The notes: generated from the letters alone by a model not told the origin. A DNA stretch of 6,601 bases from an uncultured Porphyromonadaceae bacterium (GCA_947176285.1 CAMWQF010000159.1:1-6601), one strand, 5' to 3'; numbered from the stretch's first letter, positions 1 to 6,569 are shown. Numbers and translations are program-made.

Positions 1-633
1 CCGCTAATAGAACCATTGAAAGCAACGTTATTGAAAATGTCTAAACAAAATGGTTATTCGGATTTGAAACAACTATCAATAATTAGCACTAATTGCTTTG
101 CGGGAAGAATAGTACAGTATTTGAATATACAGTATAATTCACCAACAGTAGGATTATATTTTTTCTATCCTGATTACATAGAGTTCTTAAATAATCTAAA
201 GTATTATTTAACAGAAGCTCGAATTAGATTTGTGAAAGAATCTAAATACAAATTAGGAAATGAAAGATATGAAGCTAAAAACAAATCTTACCCTATAGGC
301 ATATTAGGAGATAATGTAGAAATACACTTTCTACATTATCATTCAGAAAAAGAGGCAGAGGAAAAATGGTATCGCAGAGCCGCGAGAGTAAATTTCAATA
401 ATTTATTTATTATCGGAATGTATCAAAACTTATGTACCATAGGCGATATTAATGCATTTGATACCTTACCGTATAAAAACAAGATAATGTTTTCGCCAAA
501 AAATATAAATTTGGCAAGCAATGAGTATTGCGAGGAATTTATTAAAACGGAATGCGTGGGTGATCCATATAAAAAAGGGGATATTTTTTATAAACATTTA
601 GTATCTCATTTTTCGAAAAATGAAAAAGTTTAG
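1..633 (+). CDS. DUF1919 family protein (polysaccharide-locus), 5' end uncertain
   Basis: The protein matches the DUF1919 family by its order of motifs: an early SIISTNCFAG segment, then SPTVGLYFFYPDYIEFLNNL, a central segment rich in His, Glu and aromatics (EIHFLHYHSEKEAEEKWYRR), and a C-terminal VGDPYKKGDIFYKHL. DUF1919 proteins usually sit in capsule, exopolysaccharide or O-antigen clusters and are thought to act in polysaccharide assembly or modification; the reaction is not established. No signal peptide or membrane helix is visible, so it is probably cytosolic. The frame is open to base 1, so the true start may lie upstream. Internal candidates are TTG at 16 and ATG at 37; the latter leaves about 14 residues before the conserved SIIS segment. 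Codon use is strongly AT-rich, typical of mobile surface-polysaccharide genes. The next gene is a glycosyltransferase on the same strand, starting 57 bases downstream, which supports a shared operon. Confidence 0.8.
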   Translation, partial: PLIEPLKATLLKMSKQNGYSDLKQLSIISTNCFAGRIVQYLNIQYNSPTVGLYFFYPDYIEFLNNLKYYLTEARIRFVKESKYKLGNERYEAKNKSYPIGILGDNVEIHFLHYHSEKEAEEKWYRRAARVNFNNLFIIGMYQNLCTIGDINAFDTLPYKNKIMFSPKNINLASNEYCEEFIKTECVGDPYKKGDIFYKHLVSHFSKNEKV

Positions 634-690
634 AAGTATGTATGAAATTTACATAAAGGCTAATGAAAGTTATAGTTGGTAAATTCTGAT

Positions 691-1506
691 ATGCGAGAAA
701 AAGTAGTTGTATTATTACCAGTTTACATAAAGGACGATAGCAAACATTTCAAAATTGCTTTAGATAGTTTATTACATCAAACACATAAGGATCTAACGGT
801 CTTTGTTGGTTGCGATGGTCCTGTTTCAGATAATCTGGAAAAGGTAATAGCTGAATACCAAGATGATCAACATGTCAAGGTATTTCGCTTTCCAGAAAAC
901 AGGGGGCTTGCTTGTGTTTTAAATGATCTTATAGCAGAGGCAAGAAAAGACAACATATCATTTCTTGCAAGGATGGATGCAGATGATGTGTCTCTCCCGC
1001 ATAGGATTGAAAAACAATTGACATTCTTGCAAGATAATCCGGATATTGACGTTGTAGGGGGAGCAATTGAAGAAATAGATTCTAACGGAAATCTCAAAAA
1101 CAAGAAAATTCGCTATCCTTTGACCCATTCAGAATGTAGAAAGTTTTTCAGATATAGGGATCCCTTGGCACATCCTGCAACGTTTTTCAGGATGCGTTAC
1201 TTTGACAAGTCCAAGGGTTACAGAAATGAGTATCGAAAGAATCAGGACACAATGCTATGGTTTGACGGCTTCTTGAATGATTGTAAATTCAGTAATCTTT
1301 CTGATGTCGTTTTGCAGTTCAGAGTCAACGACTCCTTTTATTCCCGAAGAGATGGATATAAGAGAGCCAAACAAATGCTTAAGGATAGGATAAGGATAAA
1401 CAAGGCACTAAAATATGATGTAAGTGCCAATATCTTTGCTTTTCTTATGTTTGCCATGACAATATCACCTACATTCATAAAGAAATTCCTATATAAGATA
1501 AGATAA
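691..1506 (+). CDS. Glycosyltransferase family 2 (GT-A fold)
   Basis: A GT2 enzyme that would transfer a sugar from a nucleotide-sugar donor during surface polysaccharide synthesis. The ATG at 691 is chosen (271 residues); a TTG at 676 would add five residues in front of the first beta strand. Numbered from the ATG, the nucleotide-binding start VVVLLPVY is at about residues 5-12, SLLHQTHKDL at 26-35, and the metal-binding DxD motif lies in ARMDADD at 93-99. HPATFFR follows at about 161-167, and a catalytic-region acidic pair is plausible in YRKNQDTMLWFD (182-193). The C-terminus has one hydrophobic stretch (NIFAFLMFAMTISPTFI) followed by KKFLYKIR, as often seen in this family, suggesting peripheral membrane association. 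Donor and acceptor cannot be read from sequence. The stop codon lies in an (ATAAG)3 repeat; losing one unit would extend the protein into the fragment at 1509-1601. Confidence 0.9.
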   Translation: MREKVVVLLPVYIKDDSKHFKIALDSLLHQTHKDLTVFVGCDGPVSDNLEKVIAEYQDDQHVKVFRFPENRGLACVLNDLIAEARKDNISFLARMDADDVSLPHRIEKQLTFLQDNPDIDVVGGAIEEIDSNGNLKNKKIRYPLTHSECRKFFRYRDPLAHPATFFRMRYFDKSKGYRNEYRKNQDTMLWFDGFLNDCKFSNLSDVVLQFRVNDSFYSRRDGYKRAKQMLKDRIRINKALKYDVSANIFAFLMFAMTISPTFIKKFLYKIR

Positions 1507-1507
1507 G
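1493..1507 (+). repeat. (ATAAG)3 tandem repeat over the glycosyltransferase stop codon
   Basis: Three perfect head-to-tail copies of the pentamer ATAAG cover the last codons and stop of the glycosyltransferase. Because the unit is not a multiple of three, losing one copy or gaining two removes the stop and joins the gene in frame to the coding-like fragment ending at the TAA of 1599-1601. Three units is short for true phase variation, so this may be chance or the scar of a single slippage event. Confidence 0.6.
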
Positions 1508-1508
1508 C

Positions 1509-1601
1509 CCCATAGCCACCGCCTTCTGGATGATCCTGAACATTCTCGACAACTCGTACAAGAAATTTTTTTATGTCAAAAAATATAGGATATCGGTATA
1601 A
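1509..1601 (+). pseudogene. Orphan C-terminal gene fragment, copy A
   Basis: In the frame beginning at 1509 the DNA reads PIATAFWMILNILDN followed by SYKKFFYVKKYRISV and a TAA stop. There is no start codon suited to a gene, and a stop at 1494-1496 closes the frame upstream. The same peptide, with conservative changes, is encoded at 6113-6193. The two DNA segments match at 60 of 78 aligned bases without gaps, and 11 of the 18 differences are at third codon positions, the pattern left by protein-level selection. I do not recognise the family. The basic, aromatic ending suggests the C-terminus of an envelope-polysaccharide enzyme, but this is a guess. It may be the remainder of a deleted gene, or the former tail of the glycosyltransferase just upstream. 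Confidence 0.5.
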
Positions 1602-1615
1602 CTCATTAATATCCC

Positions 1616-1652
1616 TTTGATTTGTCCGATTATCTTTATTCTTTGTTATAAT
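1616..1652 (+). promoter_or_regulatory. Possible promoter for the MBL-protease operon
   Basis: The 101 bases between the copy A fragment and the hydrolase start hold no ORF of note and are AT-rich. TTTG occurs at 1616-1619 and 1621-1624, like a Bacteroidetes -33 box. The downstream -7-like options are imperfect: TATCTTTA at 1631-1638 is too close, and TA-NNN-TTTG at 1637-1645 has one extra base compared with TAnnTTTG. A TATAAT at 1647-1652 also exists. A small inverted repeat, AGACT (1658-1662) and AGTCT (1672-1676), lies between this and the start codon and could be an operator or leader hairpin. The operon needs a start site or read-through from the polysaccharide genes; the sequence does not decide which. 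Confidence 0.3.
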
Positions 1653-1702
1653 CATAGAGACTCCAAGATTAAGTCTTCACCTTATTCAAAAGATATAAGC
1701 GT

Positions 1703-2782
1703 ATGGCAGACAATGGATATATACATTTTCTTCAAGCCGGTCATGGCGATGCATTTATTTTGCATTGTAGGAAGGGTGATGAGAGAGGTATCATTGTTGT
1801 AGATGGTGGACATGCCACTACTGCTAAACACAATCAGTTTATGGCTGAGATAGAGGAGATTGGTGATATTGATTTGATGGTCTTGACTCATCCTGATGAC
1901 GATCATCTGATTGGTATAAAAAAATACTTTGAGAATCATAAGGATGATAAGGCAATACCCGTCAAGGAAATATGGGCTAATTGCGCTGCCAATATAGAAA
2001 TAACTGTTTCAGATGATGCTTCTCCCAAAGGAGCAAAGAGACTTTCTGAAATATTATCATCATTAGTAGATGACGGCAAAATTGTATGGGAGAAAGATAT
2101 TACAGAGTCATACGTTAGAAATCTCCCATTTGCTGACATTGTAATAATTTCTCCTTCAGACTGCATTTTTCATTACTTTATAGAACGATATCGTGAAAAA
2201 ATTGGGTATTATAACACAACGGAGGGAAGCGATGCATCTACGGATCAAGATATAGACTATGATTTGAGCATGAAGGATCTGGCTGCCAGAGAGAAGCGAA
2301 AAGCTGATCTTGAAAAATATGAAGATGCTTCAAATGCATCTTCCATATCATTTATTGTGAGTTGCGATAACTTTTCGATATTGATGTTGGGAGATTCATT
2401 CCCGGATTCCATTATTGATGGTCTGAAAGCACGAGGTTATTCTGCGGATAACAAATTAAAGGTAGATTTTGTAAAAGTCGCTCATCACGGCAGTGCAGCT
2501 AATATCAGCAATGAATTATTGGCAATGTTAGATTGTGATAATTATATTATTTCCACAAATGGGAACAGATATAATCATCCTGATAGGGAAGCTATTGCCA
2601 ATATACTTTGCCATCCAAATCGAAGATATGAAAGACCGATAAATCTTTACTTCAATTATCCCATTGAAAAGTTAGAAAGTCCCAAACCACACATATTCAA
2701 CAAGGAACTTGATTCAGAACTGAATTTTGTCACGCACTCTGCGTCTAACGCAACTGATGAAAGGCTTAGAATAGGGAGGTAA
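1703..2782 (+). CDS. ComEC-like metallo-beta-lactamase-fold hydrolase
   Basis: A 359-residue soluble MBL-fold protein related to the competence-type ComEC/Rec2 hydrolase domain. It opens with the subfamily signature IHFLQAGHGDAFIL (7-20) and VVDGG (32-36). The metal-binding motif is THPDDDH (H63, D65, D67, H68), followed by GD at 230-231 in LMLGDS, VAHHGS (H261, H262) and the late NHP (H292). All expected di-metal ligands of the family are therefore present, and an active nuclease or phosphodiesterase is plausible; the substrate is unknown. Residues 174-212 form a charged, probably flexible insertion rich in Asp, Glu and Lys just before the SISFIVSCDNFSILMLGD strands. There is no signal peptide or membrane helix, so it should act in the cytoplasm without a DNA-uptake channel. 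It ends 3 bases before the protease gene, so the two are very likely co-translated partners. MBL-fold plus trypsin-like pairs occur in type 1 Avs antiphage loci. It is not an antibiotic-resistance lactamase. Confidence 0.9.
   Translation: MADNGYIHFLQAGHGDAFILHCRKGDERGIIVVDGGHATTAKHNQFMAEIEEIGDIDLMVLTHPDDDHLIGIKKYFENHKDDKAIPVKEIWANCAANIEITVSDDASPKGAKRLSEILSSLVDDGKIVWEKDITESYVRNLPFADIVIISPSDCIFHYFIERYREKIGYYNTTEGSDASTDQDIDYDLSMKDLAAREKRKADLEKYEDASNASSISFIVSCDNFSILMLGDSFPDSIIDGLKARGYSADNKLKVDFVKVAHHGSAANISNELLAMLDCDNYIISTNGNRYNHPDREAIANILCHPNRRYERPINLYFNYPIEKLESPKPHIFNKELDSELNFVTHSASNATDERLRIGR
2773..2779 (+). promoter_or_regulatory. Strong Shine-Dalgarno for the protease gene
   Basis: AGGGAGG, continuing as GGAGGT into the stop codon of the hydrolase, lies 6 bases before the ATG at 2786. 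It overlaps the last codons of the upstream gene, so the protease should be translated by coupling. No comparable site precedes the other genes of the window, in line with the weak use of Shine-Dalgarno sequences in Bacteroidetes; this makes it notable and settles the start. Confidence 0.75.
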
Positions 2783-2785
2783 GTT

Positions 2786-5700
2786 ATGAGAAATGCACCA
2801 TTAAATGTGTCTGAATACTGGACTCCTACGTATCATGATTTGAAGTGGGTATGCCCAAGGATTGACTGCTTATATGACAATGGAATGTGGGAAAAGTCAG
2901 GCAGTGGAGTTTTGTTCGGTTTTGATGATGAGTATTATGTTGTTATTGCCGCTCATTGCATTAAGTCTGATTCTGCGGATAACATAGATGGTCATTTTCC
3001 TCCAGATAAAATTAAAATAAAGTTTTTTACGCCTTATGAATCATCATTTGATGTGGGTGACGTCCCCCAATTTTACAGTGATGAAGAAGTTGACTTTGCT
3101 CTTCTAAAAGTCAAATTCATCCCCTTTTCTGGTACTGAGTTTGATTACAAAAGAAAAATCAAACTTGTAGGTTCAGACCAATTAAAATCTGATCAACATG
3201 TTGGATGTATGGGGTATGACCAAAGTTATGAGGAAGGACATCATTTTCGAGCAAGATGTTGTGGAAATTTACAATATGAGTTAGATAAAAGTTATACTGC
3301 TGAAAGTAAGGATCCATATTGTCTAAAAGGGAGTTCGGGCGGTGGCCTTTTTATAGCAAAAGAAGATGTGTTTTACTGCTTAGGGTATGTAAAAAAAATC
3401 AACAACACAAACAATAGAGTCGATTCCATTGAGATTAGGAGAATTCCTCAATTAAACTATCCCGGTGTGTGGATGGATAACATTGAGTCCGACTCGGAGT
3501 CTAATAATTTAAATACAGAGCCGACTAATGCCGATCAAATAAAAACATCAGGATGCAACCAAGCTCAACAAGACTATTACGATGCTTGGCGCAATTTGGC
3601 AAAATTTCTTCAAGACAACTCTGAGGATGAAAAGAAATATGCGAATCTTCTTGATGAAATTGACAGAACTAAACTATCATATCCTCGATCGATGTCGGCA
3701 GAATTACAGAATTCCGCCGAAAGACTGTTATTTTATAAGCATTCTAACTATCCCGGGAAAGAAGGACAAAAGAATGACGTCAACTGGTCGGAAAATGATA
3801 AAAGAGCTTTTGCATATGTGATGCGCGATAAGGGCGCTTGGCCAAATCTGTATGGCCGGCTTCATGAAAGTTTAGATGATCTGAAGAAACAAGGATATGC
3901 AAAACATATACTTCAACGAGGAACTACAATATCCGGGAATTCCGAAATAGAGTACGAAGTACCCGATACAAGTACCGACGAAGGTATATATGAAATGATC
4001 CTACGTGCAGCCTTTTCTTTAGATTTCCCTGAAATGAAGAAGCTGACAGATGAGTGGACGCCTTCCGATAATTGGTTGCCACATAAAGTTATGCTCGATA
4101 GTCTTTGGTATAATCTGACTGAAGAAAGTGATAATGGTAAAGCCGAGAATCCATTGGCTAAAGATTTGGAAAAACTGAAGGATGCCATAGATTCCGGACA
4201 CTACGAAGTAGAAAATAAATTCATTGCTTGTATTGTCTATAATGTTTGCAAAGCTGGTATCACTCCCTCATATAGTTATTATGATTTCTGGAGTGCCGGC
4301 ATCAACTCTCCTGAAAAGGTAATGGCATACATGGCAAAAAAAATAGATAAGGTAAAGATAGACCCTGTTCCTTATGGCACACATGTCTCACACTTATTTG
4401 GAAACATTGATAATGATTCTTTCCCGGAATCATTGAGATTGGTCAATTATCTTATGAATTCCGGACTGCTTACAGCATCCAAATATACAATATTGGTCAA
4501 TATCGAGATATGGATGAAGGTATTTAAACGCTTATTCCCCAATTTCCCTGGAATGACAGTTTTTTATACCTTGGCATATGGCAATGAAAAACTATCTACT
4601 TTAGCAGGACAGGAAATTGCATTCGTCGAAGACGAAGAATTTGCTTCTAAAAGAGCCGGAATCCTTCTGAGTATTTTGAAAGCTATTGAAAGCGACATGA
4701 CACCTCCCAAATTCTACAGGGGTCTATATCTTATGGCAAGTGAAATTCTACCGGTGGTAGATGAAACAATTTGGTTTAAGTATTTTTATTCAGCTGTTGA
4801 AAAAACTCTATCGGCTATTGATGTCGGATACCTGACAGTTGGAGATCCTATCACTCAGTTTATTGGGAATGGAATCTTAAATTTGAAGAATACTCAGTTC
4901 AAAAAAGGGTTATTATCTTTACTGATGAATTATTTCAATCTGAATTCATTAGTCATCAGCTATATTTTATCATGGGCGATGAGCTTTGATAAAGGATTCG
5001 TAGAGGGTTCAGAAGTATCTGCAGTACTGCAATGTATTATTGACAATTACCCCATTGCCAAAACATATAGGCTTCTCCAACGAATTAATTACGATAATTG
5101 TCTCTCAGAAGAGAATAGAGAGAAAATTGAAAGCAAAATAAAAGAAGAAGGATTGGCCTTTGCCAAAAGTGATTCCGAGATTTTAGTTTTTCTTAGCTAT
5201 CTAATCAAAGATAACGACAACTTGAATGCTTTAAAAGAAGTCACATTATCAAGTTGGGAAGGAAATTTCTGGAATTGTGGCATAAAGGGACAGTCATTTT
5301 CTTCGCGAGGACATTTGCACCTTGAGGAATTGGACGACAAAATTGAGTATACCGATCAGGAATTGCGCAGTATAATTGACAATATGGAGGCCAATGTCCG
5401 GATAATCAAGGAAACTTCCCCTACCAATATTTTCAATAGCCACATTAGTCATCTGACAGCAGATCTTCTTGTCGACATGAAGAAATTCTTGGCAAAGCCT
5501 TCTGTGAAACCAAGGGTCGAGTATGATAGGCTTAATCAAGAAATAGATGGGCTGATATTCTCTATTTTTAATACTCCATCAAATATTGATCTGCTTTCTT
5601 CTGGCGATTTTAACAAGGTAAGAGAGGGCGTTCGTCTGCTGAATGAATTGATCACCAAAGACACTATCTTAAAATTCCAAACAGAGATTCAAGCACTGAT

Positions 5701-5941
5701 TTTCAATGGAATTTCTAAAAACAAGGAATCATTAGAACTGTCTGTTGATTTTTTAAGATATTTAGTGGAAACATTCCCGGAGGAGATGAAATCACAATTT
5801 GGAGGTCTGCTAAATCAAATGCTCCGTTCTTGTAGTGATATAGATTATCAAGTCCTGCATGTCCATGCTCTTAATTTAAGAAAGAACCTGGATGCTATTT
5901 CATTGAAACTAAAGGAACCGGATAATCCACAGATAAGCTGA
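2786..5941 (+). CDS. Trypsin-like serine protease fused to a long helical C-terminal region
   Basis: A 1051-residue protein. Residues 1-230 are an S1-type trypsin-like domain with a full triad: GSGVLFGF (39-46), AAHC with H57, VDFALL with D103, and KGSSGGG with nucleophile S184. The residue before the nucleophile is Ser instead of the Asp that drives zymogen activation in chymotrypsin, as in HtrA-type intracellular enzymes. No signal peptide or membrane helix precedes it, so it should be cytoplasmic. Residues 231-260 are a polar linker. Residues about 260-1051 are almost wholly helical in character, with many Leu/Ile/Tyr-rich amphipathic segments that suggest an alpha-solenoid. I could not assign a named family to this part. 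An aromatic island, WEGNFWNCG, sits at 824-832. I looked for Walker A/B motifs and found none, so it is not a STAND NTPase. The start is fixed by a strong Shine-Dalgarno 6 bases upstream. A likely role is a regulated protease in a defence or toxin-like pair with the MBL hydrolase; the target and trigger are unknown. Confidence 0.85.
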   Translation: MRNAPLNVSEYWTPTYHDLKWVCPRIDCLYDNGMWEKSGSGVLFGFDDEYYVVIAAHCIKSDSADNIDGHFPPDKIKIKFFTPYESSFDVGDVPQFYSDEEVDFALLKVKFIPFSGTEFDYKRKIKLVGSDQLKSDQHVGCMGYDQSYEEGHHFRARCCGNLQYELDKSYTAESKDPYCLKGSSGGGLFIAKEDVFYCLGYVKKINNTNNRVDSIEIRRIPQLNYPGVWMDNIESDSESNNLNTEPTNADQIKTSGCNQAQQDYYDAWRNLAKFLQDNSEDEKKYANLLDEIDRTKLSYPRSMSAELQNSAERLLFYKHSNYPGKEGQKNDVNWSENDKRAFAYVMRDKGAWPNLYGRLHESLDDLKKQGYAKHILQRGTTISGNSEIEYEVPDTSTDEGIYEMILRAAFSLDFPEMKKLTDEWTPSDNWLPHKVMLDSLWYNLTEESDNGKAENPLAKDLEKLKDAIDSGHYEVENKFIACIVYNVCKAGITPSYSYYDFWSAGINSPEKVMAYMAKKIDKVKIDPVPYGTHVSHLFGNIDNDSFPESLRLVNYLMNSGLLTASKYTILVNIEIWMKVFKRLFPNFPGMTVFYTLAYGNEKLSTLAGQEIAFVEDEEFASKRAGILLSILKAIESDMTPPKFYRGLYLMASEILPVVDETIWFKYFYSAVEKTLSAIDVGYLTVGDPITQFIGNGILNLKNTQFKKGLLSLLMNYFNLNSLVISYILSWAMSFDKGFVEGSEVSAVLQCIIDNYPIAKTYRLLQRINYDNCLSEENREKIESKIKEEGLAFAKSDSEILVFLSYLIKDNDNLNALKEVTLSSWEGNFWNCGIKGQSFSSRGHLHLEELDDKIEYTDQELRSIIDNMEANVRIIKETSPTNIFNSHISHLTADLLVDMKKFLAKPSVKPRVEYDRLNQEIDGLIFSIFNTPSNIDLLSSGDFNKVREGVRLLNELITKDTILKFQTEIQALIFNGISKNKESLELSVDFLRYLVETFPEEMKSQFGGLLNQMLRSCSDIDYQVLHVHALNLRKNLDAISLKLKEPDNPQIS

Positions 5942-6023
5942 CAGCACCTGTCCAATCGAGTAGTTTGGTAGGCTCGAAATATGAGGGGCGGCATGACCTT
6001 ACAAACAAATAGAGGATGCAAGA
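5942..6023 (+). other. Non-coding junction after the protease gene
   Basis: No gene is visible here. A short inverted repeat (TCGAG at 5956-5960, CTCGA at 5973-5977) could fold but has no T-run, so it is a poor terminator. The segment carries a 9-base TTGGTAGGC and a 9-base ATGAGGGGC that recur, direct and inverted respectively, at the end of the window. Confidence 0.4.
5965..5989 (+). repeat. Junction repeat, first copy
   Basis: TTGGTAGGC (5965-5973) recurs as a direct repeat at 6577-6585, and ATGAGGGGC (5981-5989) recurs inverted as GCCCCTCAT at 6584-6592. The two copies enclose about 600 bases that hold only gene fragments and IS debris, so they may mark an insertion boundary. Each match is only nine bases, and chance cannot be excluded. 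Confidence 0.35.
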
Positions 6024-6193
6024 ATGGGTGATGAAGGCTCTATACCCCCCCCGACATCAAGACCAAAATCAAGTGGCACTACACTCTCTTCCGCCAAGCC
6101 GAAAAGATGAATCCCATAGCCTCCACCTTCTAGATGCTCCTAAACATCCTCGGCAACTCCTACAAAAAGTTCCTCTACGTAAAAAAGAAGTAA
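6024..6193 (+). pseudogene. Decayed C-terminal gene fragment, copy B
   Basis: Downstream of a C8 tract (6045-6052) the frame reads DIKTKIKWHYTLFRQAEKMN, then PIASTF, a TAG at 6131-6133, then MLLNILGNSYKKFLYVKKK and a TAA at 6191-6193. The TAG stands where copy A (1509-1601) has a Trp codon (TGG), so it is a nonsense mutation. An ATG at 6024 begins GDEGSIPPP in another frame; one extra C in the tract would join it to the main frame, so the tract may hold a frameshift too. The 19-of-26 residue match to copy A shows common ancestry. The family is not recognised; a polysaccharide-biosynthesis enzyme would fit the locus but is not shown. It is probably not functional. Confidence 0.55.
6045..6052 (+). 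repeat. C8 homopolymer tract in copy B
   Basis: Eight consecutive C bases separate the ATG-initiated frame at 6024 from the frame that encodes the copy B peptide. The frames join with nine or six C. It is the longest G/C homopolymer I noticed in this AT-rich window and is a slippage-prone site, though the nonsense codon downstream argues against a working switch. Confidence 0.5.
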
Positions 6194-6205
6194 AGTAATT
6201 CAACT

Positions 6206-6329
6206 GTAAGCGTCCCAAAAAGACGTGTCCGAGCGAAAAGATATTTTGACTAACTTCGCGGTGCAAACGTAAGCGTCCAACCACATGTTGACTGACATTT
6301 TGTAACTTCGCGACTGTAATCATCAAAAC
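6206..6329 (+). repeat. Duplicated IS66-like left end
   Basis: Two imperfect tandem copies of about 62 bases lie directly before the IS66-like orfA. Copy 1 (6206-6268) and copy 2 (6269-6329) both begin GTAAGCGTCC and both carry TAACTTCGCG (6251-6260 and 6303-6312) after a TTTTG, ending in CAAAC and CAAAAC. IS66-family elements characteristically begin with GTAA, and GTAAGCG is typical of their terminal inverted repeats, so 6206 is the probable outer left end. No matching inverted right end (GGACGCTTAC) is in the window. TAACTTCG resembles the Bacteroidetes -7 box TAnnTTTG and may contribute to transposase promoter activity. Confidence 0.6.
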
Positions 6330-6338
6330 AGTTACATT

Positions 6339-6569
6339 ATGTTATACAGCAACGAAGACTTTGAGAACTTCTACGTCCGCTACAAGGCGGAGGCACTTCC
6401 GAAGAACATCACTATCAAGGCATTCTGCATCCACAACAATGTTCCTTGGAACCTGTTCGACAAATGGTATAGGGACACACGGCAAGCATGCTCCCCATTA
6501 ACATGGGTCTCAGCGTTAATAAATATTAAGAATTTACCAATAAAAAGTAACTATTCAGCGAAAGCATAA
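6339..6569 (+). pseudogene. Truncated IS66-family orfA (tnpA-like accessory protein)
   Basis: The first 49 residues fit the N-terminal helix-turn-helix part of IS66 OrfA proteins in Bacteroidetes: SNEDFENFYVRYKAEAL, then ITIKAFCIHNNVPWNLFDKWYRDTR. After Gln49 (base 6485) the reading continues to a stop at 6567-6569, but this part (from ACSPLTWVS on) is unlike the family in sequence and composition and is probably non-IS DNA read through. IS66 elements normally carry orfA, orfB and a DDE transposase (tnpC) of roughly 2 kb; none of the rest is here within the window. OrfA is an accessory protein needed for efficient IS66 transposition. The copy is most likely a dead remnant cut at about 6486, with its left end still adjoining. 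Confidence 0.65.

Noticed and set aside
663..689. A tiny ORF (MKVIVGKF) before the glycosyltransferase
   Set aside because: Eight codons ending just before the ATG at 691; no evidence of a leader peptide function.
1338..1655. A reverse ORF with a hydrophobic C-terminal half across the glycosyltransferase end
   Set aside because: It is the antisense shadow of the glycosyltransferase and copy A fragment; the hydrophobic stretch comes from the complement of sense codons.
1617..1802. A 61-codon forward ORF over the operon leader
   Set aside because: It overlaps the hydrolase start in another frame and has no family features.
1703..2782. Antibiotic-resistance metallo-beta-lactamase
   Set aside because: The HPDDDH motif, LQAGHGDAF start and VAHHGS belong to the ComEC-like branch, and there is no signal peptide for the periplasm.
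3746..3775. Possible P-loop in the protease C-terminal region (YPGKEGQKND)
   Set aside because: It lacks the GxxxxGK[ST] spacing and no hydrophobic strand precedes it; no Walker B is found downstream.
5956..5977. Intrinsic terminator after the protease gene
   Set aside because: The stem is only five pairs with a 12-base loop and no T-run.
6016..6198. A 60-codon forward ORF (starting MQEWVMKALYPP)
   Set aside because: It runs out of frame through copy B, has a basic low-complexity composition, and the homologous peptide is in another frame.
6069..6326. An 85-codon reverse-strand ORF
   Set aside because: It spans copy B and both IS66-like end repeats in antisense and resembles no protein.
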